Below, piece after piece: positions 1-7,322 of a stretch of 64,000 nucleotides of DNA (position 1 is the stretch's first letter; every line of letters begins with the position of its first letter). Below the pieces are notes generated by a model that worked only from the letters and a program-made list of their open reading frames with translations, was not told where the DNA came from and did not search any database. Source of the stretch: an alpha proteobacterium BAL199 (GTDB lineage: Bacteria; Pseudomonadota; Alphaproteobacteria; Thalassobaculales; Thalassobaculaceae); the NCBI GenBank assembly GCA_000171835.1, contig ABHC01000023.1:1-64000 (forward strand). Direction: 5' to 3'. The translations under genes were made by a program, and so were the position numbers.

Positions 1-56
1 GGCGCGGCGTGGATAACCCGATCGATGCCCCCAACCCTGTCCCCAAGGCGCTGTGG

Positions 57-884
57 ATGATTTCGTCCCCGATCCTGCATCTTCATCTGGTGTCCGACGC
101 GACGGGCGAGACCAATCATCAGATCGCCCGGGCCTGTCTGGTCCAGTTCGATGGCGTGCGGGCAAAAGAGCACGTCTGGTCACTGGTCCGAACCCGCAGC
201 TATCTCGAAAAAGTGATCACCGGCCTGGAAGCCCATCCGGGACCGGTGCTGTTCACGCTGGTGGAACCGGAACTGCGTCGGCGCCTCGAAGAGGCCTGTC
301 GGCGGCTTGAGGTGCCGTGCATTTCCGTCCTGGATCCGATCCTGTCGGCTTTGGGGTCGCATCTCGGGGTCCAGTCGCATGGCCGGCCCGGCCGACAGCA
401 TGAGATGGACGCGGCCTATTTCCGCCGGATCGAGGCGATGGATTTCACCTTGGCCCACGATGACGGGCAACTCGTGCACGACCTGGAGGAAGCCGACATC
501 GTCGTGGTCGGCGTGTCGCGGACCTCCAAGACACCGACGTCACTCTATCTCGCCAACCGCGGCTACAAGACCGCCAACGTCCCCATCGTCCCGGGAATCG
601 ACCTGCCGGACGAATTGTTTCACCTCAAGAACCCGCTGGTCATCGCTTTCACGACGGACCCCACTCGGCTGATCCAGGTGCGCCGCAATCGGGTGCTCAT
701 GCTCAAGCAGCGCGAGGAGACCGACTATGTGGCGCTGGAGCGGGTCCGCAAGGAGGTCTCCGATGCCCGTCGGTTGTTCGAGCGGCAAAAATGGCCGGTG
801 ATTGACGTTACCCGGCGGTCGATTGAGGAAACCGCCGCAGCCGTGCTCCAGCATCTTGAGAAGGATGATGCCGACAATGGCTGA
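57..884 (+). CDS. ppsR: PEP synthase regulatory protein (bifunctional kinase/pyrophosphorylase, DUF299 family)
   Basis: Family members phosphorylate PEP synthase or pyruvate phosphate dikinase on a threonine using ADP, and remove the phosphate with Pi, so they set flux from pyruvate to PEP. The sequence opens with the family start HLHLVSDATGET, has the conserved block HEMDAAYFRRIEAMDF near residues 115-130 and the P-loop-like GVSRTSKTPTSLYLA near residues 152-166. Start 57 (MISSPIL) is preferred because AAGG lies about 7 nt upstream and homologues begin just before HLHLVSD. An in-frame GTG at 9 would add 16 residues, and a start upstream of the window cannot be excluded. It overlaps maf by 8 bp, so the two are probably co-transcribed. 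The target (ppsA or ppdK) is not in the window, so the substrate is inferred from the family. Confidence 0.93.
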   Translation: MISSPILHLHLVSDATGETNHQIARACLVQFDGVRAKEHVWSLVRTRSYLEKVITGLEAHPGPVLFTLVEPELRRRLEEACRRLEVPCISVLDPILSALGSHLGVQSHGRPGRQHEMDAAYFRRIEAMDFTLAHDDGQLVHDLEEADIVVVGVSRTSKTPTSLYLANRGYKTANVPIVPGIDLPDELFHLKNPLVIAFTTDPTRLIQVRRNRVLMLKQREETDYVALERVRKEVSDARRLFERQKWPVIDVTRRSIEETAAAVLQHLEKDDADNG

Positions 885-1518
885 TCCTGAGAACGAAGCC
901 GTTATCTTGCCCGGATCGGCAACCACTCCGGTCATCCTCGCGTCGGGCAGCCGGTTCCGGGCGCAGATGCTGAAAGCGGCCGGCGTGCCGTTCACGGTTG
1001 TGGTCGCCGGCGTGGATGAAGCTGCGGTTCGGGAATCGCTGGGTGCCGAGGGGGCATCGACCGACGATGTCGCCATCGCGCTGGGCGAACTGAAGGCGGT
1101 GGCCGTTTCGCGCCGCCGCCCGGATGCCTTGGTCATCGGCTCCGACCAGATGCTCGACTGCAACGGGGTTTGGTTCGAAAAGCCGGTGGATCGCGATCAT
1201 GCCCGCGCCAGCCTGGTAGCGCTCGCCGGGCGGGAGCACCGTTTGGTAACCAGCGCGGTGGTTGCCCAGGGAGGTACCCGGATCTGGTACACGGTCCAGA
1301 CCGTGCGGATGCGGATGCGCCCGTTGTCGGAAGCCTATATCGACGCTTACCTGGACGCGGTTGGTGATGACGTGCGGTCCTCGGTCGGGGCCTATCAGCT
1401 CGAGGGGCTCGGAGCCCAGTTGTTCACGGCGGTGGACGGCGACTACTTCACCGTCCTCGGGCTGCCCTTGTTGCCGCTGCTGGACTTTCTGCGAGTCCAC
1501 CAGGTGTTGGCACGCTGA
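877..1518 (+). CDS. maf: Maf-like nucleoside triphosphate pyrophosphatase
   Basis: Maf proteins hydrolyse non-canonical or methylated NTPs to NMP and pyrophosphate as house-cleaning enzymes. The N-terminal signature PVILASGSRFRAQML (residues 18-32, family S-x-S-x-x-R) is present, followed by VIGSDQ and by SVGAYQLEG and DYFTVLGLPL in the C-terminal half. Length is 213 residues, usual for the family is about 190-210. Starts at 865 and 868 are also in frame; 877 fits best with the AAGGA at 861-865. It begins inside the last codons of ppsR and ends in a TGATG junction with coaE. I cannot tell the dTTPase/UTPase subtype from the m7GTPase subtype by eye. Confidence 0.92.
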   Translation: MADPENEAVILPGSATTPVILASGSRFRAQMLKAAGVPFTVVVAGVDEAAVRESLGAEGASTDDVAIALGELKAVAVSRRRPDALVIGSDQMLDCNGVWFEKPVDRDHARASLVALAGREHRLVTSAVVAQGGTRIWYTVQTVRMRMRPLSEAYIDAYLDAVGDDVRSSVGAYQLEGLGAQLFTAVDGDYFTVLGLPLLPLLDFLRVHQVLAR

Positions 1519-2204
1519 TGAAGGTCCTCGGCCTGACCGGTTCGATCGGTATGGGCAAGTCGACCGCGGCCAGCATGCTGCGCCGCCTGGGCGTTCCGGT
1601 GCATGATTCCGACGCGGCGGTGCATCGGCTGATGGCGCGCGGTGGTGCCGCGGTGCCGGCGATCGCCAACGCTTTCCCTGACGTGGTGCACGACGGCGTG
1701 GTCGATCGGTCGGCGTTGGGCGGCATCGTCTTCGCCGATCGGGCGGCGCTGGCTCGGCTGGAGGCGATCGTTCATCCGCTGGTCAGCCGGGAGGCCGAAC
1801 GCTTCCTGGCGCGCCACCGTCGCCGCCGTACGCCGCTGGTCGTGCTGGACGTGCCGCTGCTTCTGGAAGCCAACGGGCATCGGCGCTGCGACCTCGTAGC
1901 CGTGGTCAGCGCGCCGCCGGCGGTGCAGCGGCAACGCGTCATGGCTCGCCCGGGGATGACGGAATCGCGGCTGAAGGCTATTCTCGCCAAGCAGATGCCG
2001 GACCGGGAAAAACGTCGGCGAGCCGACGTGGTCATTCCGACCGGTCTTGGCCGCGCGGTGACAATGCGGCGCCTGGAGCGCTTGGTGAACGGCCTTCGAC
2101 GAAGGGAAAGATCGACATGCGTGAGATCGTGCTCGACACGGAGACGACGGGCCTGGATCCCGACACCGGCGATCGGATCGTCGAAATCGGCTGTGTCGAA
2201 CTGA
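1518..2204 (+). CDS. coaE: Dephospho-CoA kinase
   Basis: Last step of coenzyme A synthesis, phosphorylating the 3'-OH of dephospho-CoA with ATP in the cytoplasm. The P-loop GSIGMGKST is at residues 8-16 and is followed by HDSDAAVHRLM (conserved Asp of the family) and by VLDVPLLLEAN. The start codon shares one base with the maf stop (TGATG), implying translational coupling. The frame runs 88 bp past the dnaQ start. The last 29 residues (rich in Arg and Ser) are out-of-frame readings of the dnaQ beginning and look unlike CoaE, so the functional protein probably ends near residue 195-200. Either this is a real long overlap or an original stop was lost. Confidence 0.93.
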   Translation: MKVLGLTGSIGMGKSTAASMLRRLGVPVHDSDAAVHRLMARGGAAVPAIANAFPDVVHDGVVDRSALGGIVFADRAALARLEAIVHPLVSREAERFLARHRRRRTPLVVLDVPLLLEANGHRRCDLVAVVSAPPAVQRQRVMARPGMTESRLKAILAKQMPDREKRRRADVVIPTGLGRAVTMRRLERLVNGLRRRERSTCVRSCSTRRRRAWIPTPAIGSSKSAVSN

Positions 2205-2809
2205 TCAACCACGTTCCCACCGGGCGCACCCTGCATCACTACATAAACCCCGAGCGGGATATGCCGCTAGGCGCTTTCGAGGTGCACGGCCTGTCCAGCG
2301 AGTTCCTGTCGGCCTACCCGGTGTTCGGTGCGCTGGCCGACGAGATCCTGGAGTTCCTAGGCGACGCGGTGCTGGTGATCCACAACGCCAGCTTCGACAT
2401 GAAGTTCATCAACGCCGAGCTGCGCCGCCTCAACCGGCCGGAAATTCCGATGAGCCAGGCGCTCGATACGGTACAACTGGCCCGGCGGAAGTATCCGGGT
2501 GCCCAGGCGAGCCTCGACGCGCTGTGCCGCCGGTTCGAGATCGACAACGGCCACCGCACCCTGCACGGCGCGCTGCTCGACGCCGATCTGCTGGCGGCGG
2601 TGTATCTGGAACTGATTGGCGGTCGGCAGCCGGATCTGGCGCTGGCGGCCCAGAAGCCATCCGATGAATCACCGGGCTCGCGAACGGCGGAGCACCGCGA
2701 GGCACGGCCCTACCGGGAACCGCGACCGCACGCTCCCAGCGCCGACGAACTGGCCGCGCACCGAACGTTTCTGGAATCGATCAAAGACCCGATCTGGGCA
2801 GCGGGATAA
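2117..2809 (+). CDS. dnaQ: DNA polymerase III epsilon subunit (proofreading exonuclease)
   Basis: 3'-5' exonuclease that proofreads for the replicative polymerase core. The DEDDh motifs are all visible: ExoI DTETTG at residues 7-12 (Asp7, Glu9), ExoII HNASFDMKF at 89-97 (Asp94) and ExoIII HGALLDADLL at 150-159 (His150, Asp155). The C-terminal 60 residues are polar and arginine-rich, as in the segment that binds the alpha subunit. Start 2117 follows GAAGGGAAAG, a good ribosome site, and places MREIVLDTETTG exactly as in homologues. Its first 88 bp are also the end of the coaE frame. Confidence 0.96.
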   Translation: MREIVLDTETTGLDPDTGDRIVEIGCVELINHVPTGRTLHHYINPERDMPLGAFEVHGLSSEFLSAYPVFGALADEILEFLGDAVLVIHNASFDMKFINAELRRLNRPEIPMSQALDTVQLARRKYPGAQASLDALCRRFEIDNGHRTLHGALLDADLLAAVYLELIGGRQPDLALAAQKPSDESPGSRTAEHREARPYREPRPHAPSADELAAHRTFLESIKDPIWAAG

Positions 2810-2811
2810 CC

Positions 2812-2828
2812 ACCGGCAGCTAGCCGGT
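2812..2828. terminator. Short hairpin between convergent dnaQ and secB
   Basis: Arms ACCGGC (2812-2817) and GCCGGT (2823-2828) with a 5-nt loop lie exactly between the two convergent stop codons. There is no U tract on either side, so it is only a weak candidate for a two-way terminator. Confidence 0.35.
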
Positions 2829-3337
2829 CAGTTGATCACCGGAGGGGTGCTCGCCACCGGTGCCGCACCAGCGGACCCCGGGGCCTCGCCGGAACCCGCG
2901 CTTTGCCGGTACATCGCCGCGAAGTCGACCGGCTGGATCAGCAGCGGCGGGAAGCCGCCGTCGCGGGTCACTTCGGCAATGATCGCGCGGGCAAACGGGA
3001 ACAGGATCCGCGGGCACTCGATCAGCAGCACCGGGTGCAGCGAATCCTCGGGGATGCCCTGCAGCGTGAACAGTCCGCCATAGGTCAGCTCGGCAAGAAA
3101 CAGCTGGGAGCTGCTGTTCTTGCCCGAGGCGGTGATCTTCAGGACCACTTCGTAAAGGTCGTTGTCGGCGACCTTGGCGGCCTGGACGTCGACGTTCACC
3201 TCGATCCGTGGGGCCTCGCTCTGTGGCTGCAGGCTCGCCGGGGCCTTCGGGTTCTCGAACGACAGATCCTTGACATACTGAGCGTGGATCTGAATCGGCA
3301 GAGCGACGGCCGGCTGGGGCGCAGTGGTGTCGGACAT
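2828..3337 (-). CDS. secB: Protein-export chaperone SecB
   Basis: Tetrameric cytoplasmic chaperone that keeps preproteins unfolded and delivers them to SecA. The protein has 169 residues; after a short variable start (MSDTTAPQ) it shows the SecB core IHAQYVKDLSFENPKAP, then EVVLKITASG, LAELTYGGLF and the signature LIECPRILFPFARAII with RDGGFPPLLIQPVDF near residues 105-145. The C-terminal tail is Ala/Pro-rich. It is convergent with dnaQ and upstream of no other minus-strand gene within 40 bp on its 3' side. The position beside dnaQ and fxsA is common in alphaproteobacteria. Confidence 0.96.
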   Translation of the reverse strand: MSDTTAPQPAVALPIQIHAQYVKDLSFENPKAPASLQPQSEAPRIEVNVDVQAAKVADNDLYEVVLKITASGKNSSSQLFLAELTYGGLFTLQGIPEDSLHPVLLIECPRILFPFARAIIAEVTRDGGFPPLLIQPVDFAAMYRQSAGSGEAPGSAGAAPVASTPPVIN

Positions 3338-3379
3338 GGCGTGAGCGCTTCCCGCAGTGAGAGGATGGCCGGTCGCCTA

Positions 3380-3952
3380 TCACGGTTCCGGGGTGTGCAC
3401 AACCGAGGCGTCGGGCCCTGGCCGCAACTCGACGACAGTACCGTTACCGACCGCAAGGCCGGTCAGGCCACGGATGAAACCCCAATGGCTGACATAGACC
3501 GTCTCGCCCCAGTCGGTCGCGCGATGCATCCGGCTGGCAAACACGCCGCACCGACCTGACAACTGGGCCTCGGACTCGCCGTTCGCGGGCCACCAGCGCT
3601 CGCCCAGCCGATCGAAGTCGATCCCGGGCCACAGTTTCCGCAACTGCGACGTCGGGGTGCCGATGTCGCAGGCGAACCAGCAGCGTTCGCGCACCAGGGA
3701 GTCGATCTCGATCGGCAGGCCAAGCGCATCGGCGACAATCGCTGCGGTTTCCAGGGTGCGCCGGTACGGGCTGGCGACGATGCGGGTCAGTCCACGCGGG
3801 GCCAAGGCTGCCGCCGCCGCGCCGGCCTGCGCGCGGCCAAGGTCGGTCAATGCCGGATCCTCGATGCCGGGATCGATCCGGGTCTTGGAGAAATGGACGT
3901 TGAACTCGCTCTGGCCGTGGCGCAGCAGGTACATCGGGTCAGCGTCTCTCAT
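3380..3952 (-). CDS. Histidine phosphatase (phosphoglycerate mutase superfamily)
   Basis: A member of the two-histidine phosphatase clan. The phosphorylated histidine is in LLRHGQSEF (His12), the supporting residues are in SPYRRTLETA (Arg64) and RERCWF (Glu89), and the second catalytic histidine is in VYVSHWGFIRG (His156). Length is 190 residues, typical for a single-domain phosphatase rather than a glycolytic mutase. The start could instead be the ATG giving MYLLRHGQ at 3934. It overlaps fxsA by 14 bp, so both are likely on one transcript. The substrate cannot be read from the sequence. Confidence 0.88.
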   Translation of the reverse strand: MRDADPMYLLRHGQSEFNVHFSKTRIDPGIEDPALTDLGRAQAGAAAAALAPRGLTRIVASPYRRTLETAAIVADALGLPIEIDSLVRERCWFACDIGTPTSQLRKLWPGIDFDRLGERWWPANGESEAQLSGRCGVFASRMHRATDWGETVYVSHWGFIRGLTGLAVGNGTVVELRPGPDASVVHTPEP

Positions 3953-4433
3953 CGTCCAGTTGTTTGGGATCGGGCTCGGGCACTTCCTCGAAATCGCCGT
4001 CGATCACCGGGCCCGAACTGTTCCGCGTCGGCCGTCCACCGGCGGGTGATCGCGACGCCCAGATCCGGGTGCCGCCCCGCGCCATCGCCCAGGCCAGGAT
4101 GGCGCCGATCAGCAGCCGGCGGACCGGGGGAATGAACAGGATGAATCCGAGAGTGTCGGTCAGAAATCCAGGGATCAGCAGCAGCAGGCCCGCCACCAGC
4201 AGACCGAGCCCTGACAGCAGCTCGCCGACCGGGGTCTCGCCGCGATCCAGGTGCTCCTGGACCCGGGCGAGGGTGGCCATGCCCTGGACCCGGAACAGCA
4301 GAACTCCGAAACCGGCGGTCGCCAAAATCAACGCAACGGTCGGCAACGCCCCGATGTCGCTGCCGATCTCGATCATCAGCCAGATTTCGACGACCGGCAG
4401 ACCGAGGATGACCAGTAAAACCAGGAAGCCCAT
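3939..4433 (-). CDS. fxsA: FxsA family membrane protein
   Basis: Small inner-membrane protein; in Escherichia coli overproduction of FxsA relieves F-plasmid exclusion of phage T7, but its cellular role is unknown. The sequence shows three or four hydrophobic segments: residues 2-22 (LVLLVILGLPVVEIWLMIEI), about 28-48, and 75-115 (GLLVAGLLLLIPGFLTDTLGF), the last with the family signature IPGFLTDTLG. The C-terminal 45 residues are polar. AAGGG precedes the ATG. It precedes the histidine phosphatase gene in a two-gene unit and is divergent from timA. Confidence 0.92.
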   Translation of the reverse strand: MGFLVLLVILGLPVVEIWLMIEIGSDIGALPTVALILATAGFGVLLFRVQGMATLARVQEHLDRGETPVGELLSGLGLLVAGLLLLIPGFLTDTLGFILFIPPVRRLLIGAILAWAMARGGTRIWASRSPAGGRPTRNSSGPVIDGDFEEVPEPDPKQLDDERR

Positions 4434-4573
4434 GCTTGCCCTTCTGAAGTTCAGGCCCTATCTAGAACGACACGTCCGAAGACCGCTCCGGCGCCGTGTT
4501 CGTCTGACGGCGGGTCGCCGGTAACGGGGGCCACTCTAACCGTGGGGGCGCAGCCCGGTCCAGGCGTGGCGCC

Positions 4574-5263
4574 GTGATCAGAATAGGCAACAGTGTGCCG
4601 TATCTCGACATCATTCTCCTGGCGATGCTCGCCGGCTTCGTGATCTTCAAGCTGCGCAGCGTGCTGGGCCGGCGTACCGGGCACGAGCGGCGGCCGACCG
4701 ACCCGTTCGCCGAATCTCCCGAGACCAATGACAACGGCAACATCGTGCGCCTGCCGGATCGTTCGGCCGAGAGTGTCGATGGGAGCGATGACGACGTTCC
4801 GGGCAGCTCGATGGCTGCCGGGATCATGCAGATCAAGCTGGCCGATGACGGGTTCGACGAGCGACAGTTCCTGCAGGGCGCCAAATCGGCTTTCGCGATG
4901 ATTGTCGAGGCCTTCGCCAAGGGCGATGTCGACGGACTGCGCCCTTTGCTGTCGCGCGAGCTTTACGGCGGCTTCGCTTCGGCCATCGAGGCCTGCGAGA
5001 AAGCCGGCGAGATCCAGGAAACCACCATCGTCACCATCCGTTCGGCCGATGTGGTCGAGGCCTCTCTGGAAAACAGTGTTGCGAAGGTCACGGTCGAGTT
5101 CGTCACCGAGCAGGTGAAGGTCACGCGCAGTTCTGACGGCGAGGTCATCGACGGCGATCCCGACCGGATCGACATCCTGACCGACATCTGGACCTTCGCG
5201 CGCGACATCGGCAACCGGGACCCGAACTGGGAGCTGGTCGCAACCCGTGTTCCCGAAGACTAA
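4574..5263 (+). CDS. timA: Tim44/TimA-family membrane-anchored protein
   Basis: Bacterial homologue of mitochondrial Tim44. One membrane anchor (LDIILLAMLAGFVIFKL, about residues 9-27) is followed by a family-typical RSVLGRRTGHERRP, a polar linker, and the Tim44 domain from about residue 95 to the end (FLQGAKSAFAMIVEAFAKGD, then DIWTFARDIGNRDPNWELV). The start is GTG at 4574; a second GTG at 4595 would shorten the protein by seven residues. It overlaps mltA by 17 bp. The location between fxsA and mltA is a conserved alphaproteobacterial arrangement, and a role at the membrane in protein handling is inferred from the family only. Confidence 0.88.
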   Translation: MIRIGNSVPYLDIILLAMLAGFVIFKLRSVLGRRTGHERRPTDPFAESPETNDNGNIVRLPDRSAESVDGSDDDVPGSSMAAGIMQIKLADDGFDERQFLQGAKSAFAMIVEAFAKGDVDGLRPLLSRELYGGFASAIEACEKAGEIQETTIVTIRSADVVEASLENSVAKVTVEFVTEQVKVTRSSDGEVIDGDPDRIDILTDIWTFARDIGNRDPNWELVATRVPED

Positions 5264-6470
5264 GCCGCACCGCGTCCGTGGCAGCGCCAGCCGCGCCCTT
5301 GCGCTGCTGTTGCTTGCCGGTCTGGCTCTGAGCGGCTGCGGACGCGAGCCGAAGCCTACCCCCGACGCTGATGAACGCCTGATCCTGCAACCGGCCACGG
5401 TCGGCGATCTGCCGGGATGGGCGAGCGACGATCCACGTTCGGCGCTGGCCGCGTTCCGGCGTTCCTGCGCGCCCTTGCTGCGCGGTGACCAGACCAGGGC
5501 GGTGGGACCCGACGGGCGGTTCGGCACCCGTGCGGACTGGGCCCCGGCTTGCCGTGCGGCGTCAGCGATTGATGCCGGCAGTGCCGACGCGGTCCGCCGG
5601 TTCTTCGCCGACAATTTTACCGTCTGGCGGGCCAGCGACGACAAGCCGGACGACGATGTGTTCACCGGTTACTTCGAGCCCGAACTGGCGGGTTCCCGCG
5701 TCAAGTCACCGGCTTATCCGGTAACGCTGTACAAGCGGCCACCCGACCTTATCGACGTCGACCTGGGCGCGTTCCGCGAGGCGCTGAAAGGCGAACGCAT
5801 TGCCGGCCGGGTAAAGGACGGCAAGCTGGTTCCCTACGACGACCGCGCCGCCATCGACAGCGGCGCCCTGGCGGCCAAGGCCGACCCGCTGCTGTATCTC
5901 GCTGACCCAATTGACGCGTTCTTCCTGCACATCCAGGGCTCCGGTCTGGTGGTGCTGCCAGACGGAACCCGGACCCGGGTCGGCTACGATGGCGCCAACG
6001 GCCATGTGTACTATGCGGTCGGGCGGTGGCTGATCGCAGAGGGCGAGGTTCCGAAGGAGAAGATGTCCCTGCAGGCGATCCGTGACTGGATGACGGCCAA
6101 TCCCGGCCGTCGCCAGGAGCTGATCAACCGCAACCCGTCCTACGTGTTCTTCCGCCAGCTCACCGGCGATGGCCCGGTCGGCGCCCAGGGCGTGACGCTG
6201 ACCGCCGGCCGCAGCCTGGCGGTCGATCGCCGGCATTTGCCGCTCGGCGCGCCGATGTGGATCGACGTCGCATACCCGACCGATAGTGGCTCTGAGTTGC
6301 GGCGGTTGATGATCACCCAGGACACTGGCGGCGCCATTCGCGGCCCGGTCCGGGCCGACGTGTTCTGGGGTTCCGGTAAGCCGGCCGAGACATTGGCAGG
6401 CCCGATGGCGGCCAAGGGACGCTACTGGTTGCTGCTGCCGAAAGGGCTGGATCCGCGCAAGGATGGGTGA
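5247..6470 (+). CDS. mltA: Membrane-bound lytic murein transglycosylase A (lipoprotein)
   Basis: Cleaves the MurNAc-GlcNAc bond of peptidoglycan with anhydro-muropeptide formation. The N-terminus has a hydrophobic signal (about residues 16-29) and a lipobox LSGC with the acylated Cys at 31. The MltA domain follows, and the C-terminal 3D domain with its aspartates is visible near residues 350-375 (ITQDTGGAI, RADVFWGSG). Length of 407 residues fits the family. The start is a GTG within the end of timA, with GGGAG about 13 nt upstream. Its products feed the AmpG import and recycling route, for which genes lie near 42 kb. Confidence 0.94.
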   Translation: MFPKTKPHRVRGSASRALALLLLAGLALSGCGREPKPTPDADERLILQPATVGDLPGWASDDPRSALAAFRRSCAPLLRGDQTRAVGPDGRFGTRADWAPACRAASAIDAGSADAVRRFFADNFTVWRASDDKPDDDVFTGYFEPELAGSRVKSPAYPVTLYKRPPDLIDVDLGAFREALKGERIAGRVKDGKLVPYDDRAAIDSGALAAKADPLLYLADPIDAFFLHIQGSGLVVLPDGTRTRVGYDGANGHVYYAVGRWLIAEGEVPKEKMSLQAIRDWMTANPGRRQELINRNPSYVFFRQLTGDGPVGAQGVTLTAGRSLAVDRRHLPLGAPMWIDVAYPTDSGSELRRLMITQDTGGAIRGPVRADVFWGSGKPAETLAGPMAAKGRYWLLLPKGLDPRKDG

Positions 6471-6539
6471 CGGGCGCCTTGCCCGACCCCGGCCCGCGTG
6501 CTAGCCGATGGCCTCCGCAGTCTTGCCGGAGAGCCCTCC

Positions 6540-7310
6540 ATGACCGGTTCCGGTCCACGCGTCGGCCTGTTCGTTACCTGCCTCGTCGATCTCTACCGTC
6601 CCACCGTCGGGTTCGCTGCCGTCAAGCTGCTGGAGGACGCCGGGTGTACCGTCGAGGTGCCGTCGGCCCAGACCTGCTGCGGCCAGCCGGCCTTCAACTC
6701 CGGTGATACCGCCGACACCAAGGCGGTGGCGCGCGGCGTGATCGACGCCTTCGAGGGCTTCGACTACGTGGTCGCGCCGTCCGGCTCCTGCGCCGGGATG
6801 ATTCACGAACACTATCCCGCTCTGTTCGCCGACGAGCCGGAAACCGCCCAGCGTGCCCAGCATCTGGCCAAGCGCACCCACGAGCTGGTGTCGTTCCTGG
6901 TCGACGTGCTGAACATCGAGCGGGTCGAGGCGGTCTATCCGGAGACGGTGACCTACCATGACTCCTGCTCCGGCCTGCGGGAACTGCAGGTCAAGGGCCA
7001 GCCGCGCCGGCTGCTGGCGTCCGTCGAAGGGCTGAGCCTGAAGGAGTTGCCGAGCGCGGAGATCTGCTGCGGCTTCGGCGGCACGTTCTGCGTCAAGTAT
7101 CCGGAAATTTCCGACAAGATGGTGACCGACAAGGCCACCGACGTGGTCGCGACCGGCGCCGGCACGCTGCTGGCCGGCGACCTCGGCTGCCTGCTCAACA
7201 TGTCGGGCAAGCTGACCCGTCTGGGCGCCGGAACCAAGGTGCGGCACGTCGCCGAGGTACTGGCCGGGATGGCCGACGGCCCGGCGATCGGCGAGCCGGC
7301 GAAGGACTGA
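6540..7310 (+). CDS. lutA: L-lactate oxidation iron-sulfur protein LutA (LldE family, CCG domains)
   Basis: First subunit of the LutABC (LldEFG) complex that oxidises L-lactate to pyruvate. Two cysteine-rich CCG modules are visible: TCCGQPAFNSG near residue 44 and CCGFGGTFCVKYPEIS near residue 178, each with a partner block (SGSCAGMI, HDSCSGLRELQ). The ATG at 6540 follows GGAGAG with 7 nt spacing; an upstream in-frame start at 6498 has no such site. It is followed 12 bp later by lutB. No lutP permease or lutR-type regulator is next to it, so induction by lactate cannot be judged. Confidence 0.92.
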   Translation: MTGSGPRVGLFVTCLVDLYRPTVGFAAVKLLEDAGCTVEVPSAQTCCGQPAFNSGDTADTKAVARGVIDAFEGFDYVVAPSGSCAGMIHEHYPALFADEPETAQRAQHLAKRTHELVSFLVDVLNIERVEAVYPETVTYHDSCSGLRELQVKGQPRRLLASVEGLSLKELPSAEICCGFGGTFCVKYPEISDKMVTDKATDVVATGAGTLLAGDLGCLLNMSGKLTRLGAGTKVRHVAEVLAGMADGPAIGEPAKD

Positions 7311-7322
7311 GAGGGAACCGCC

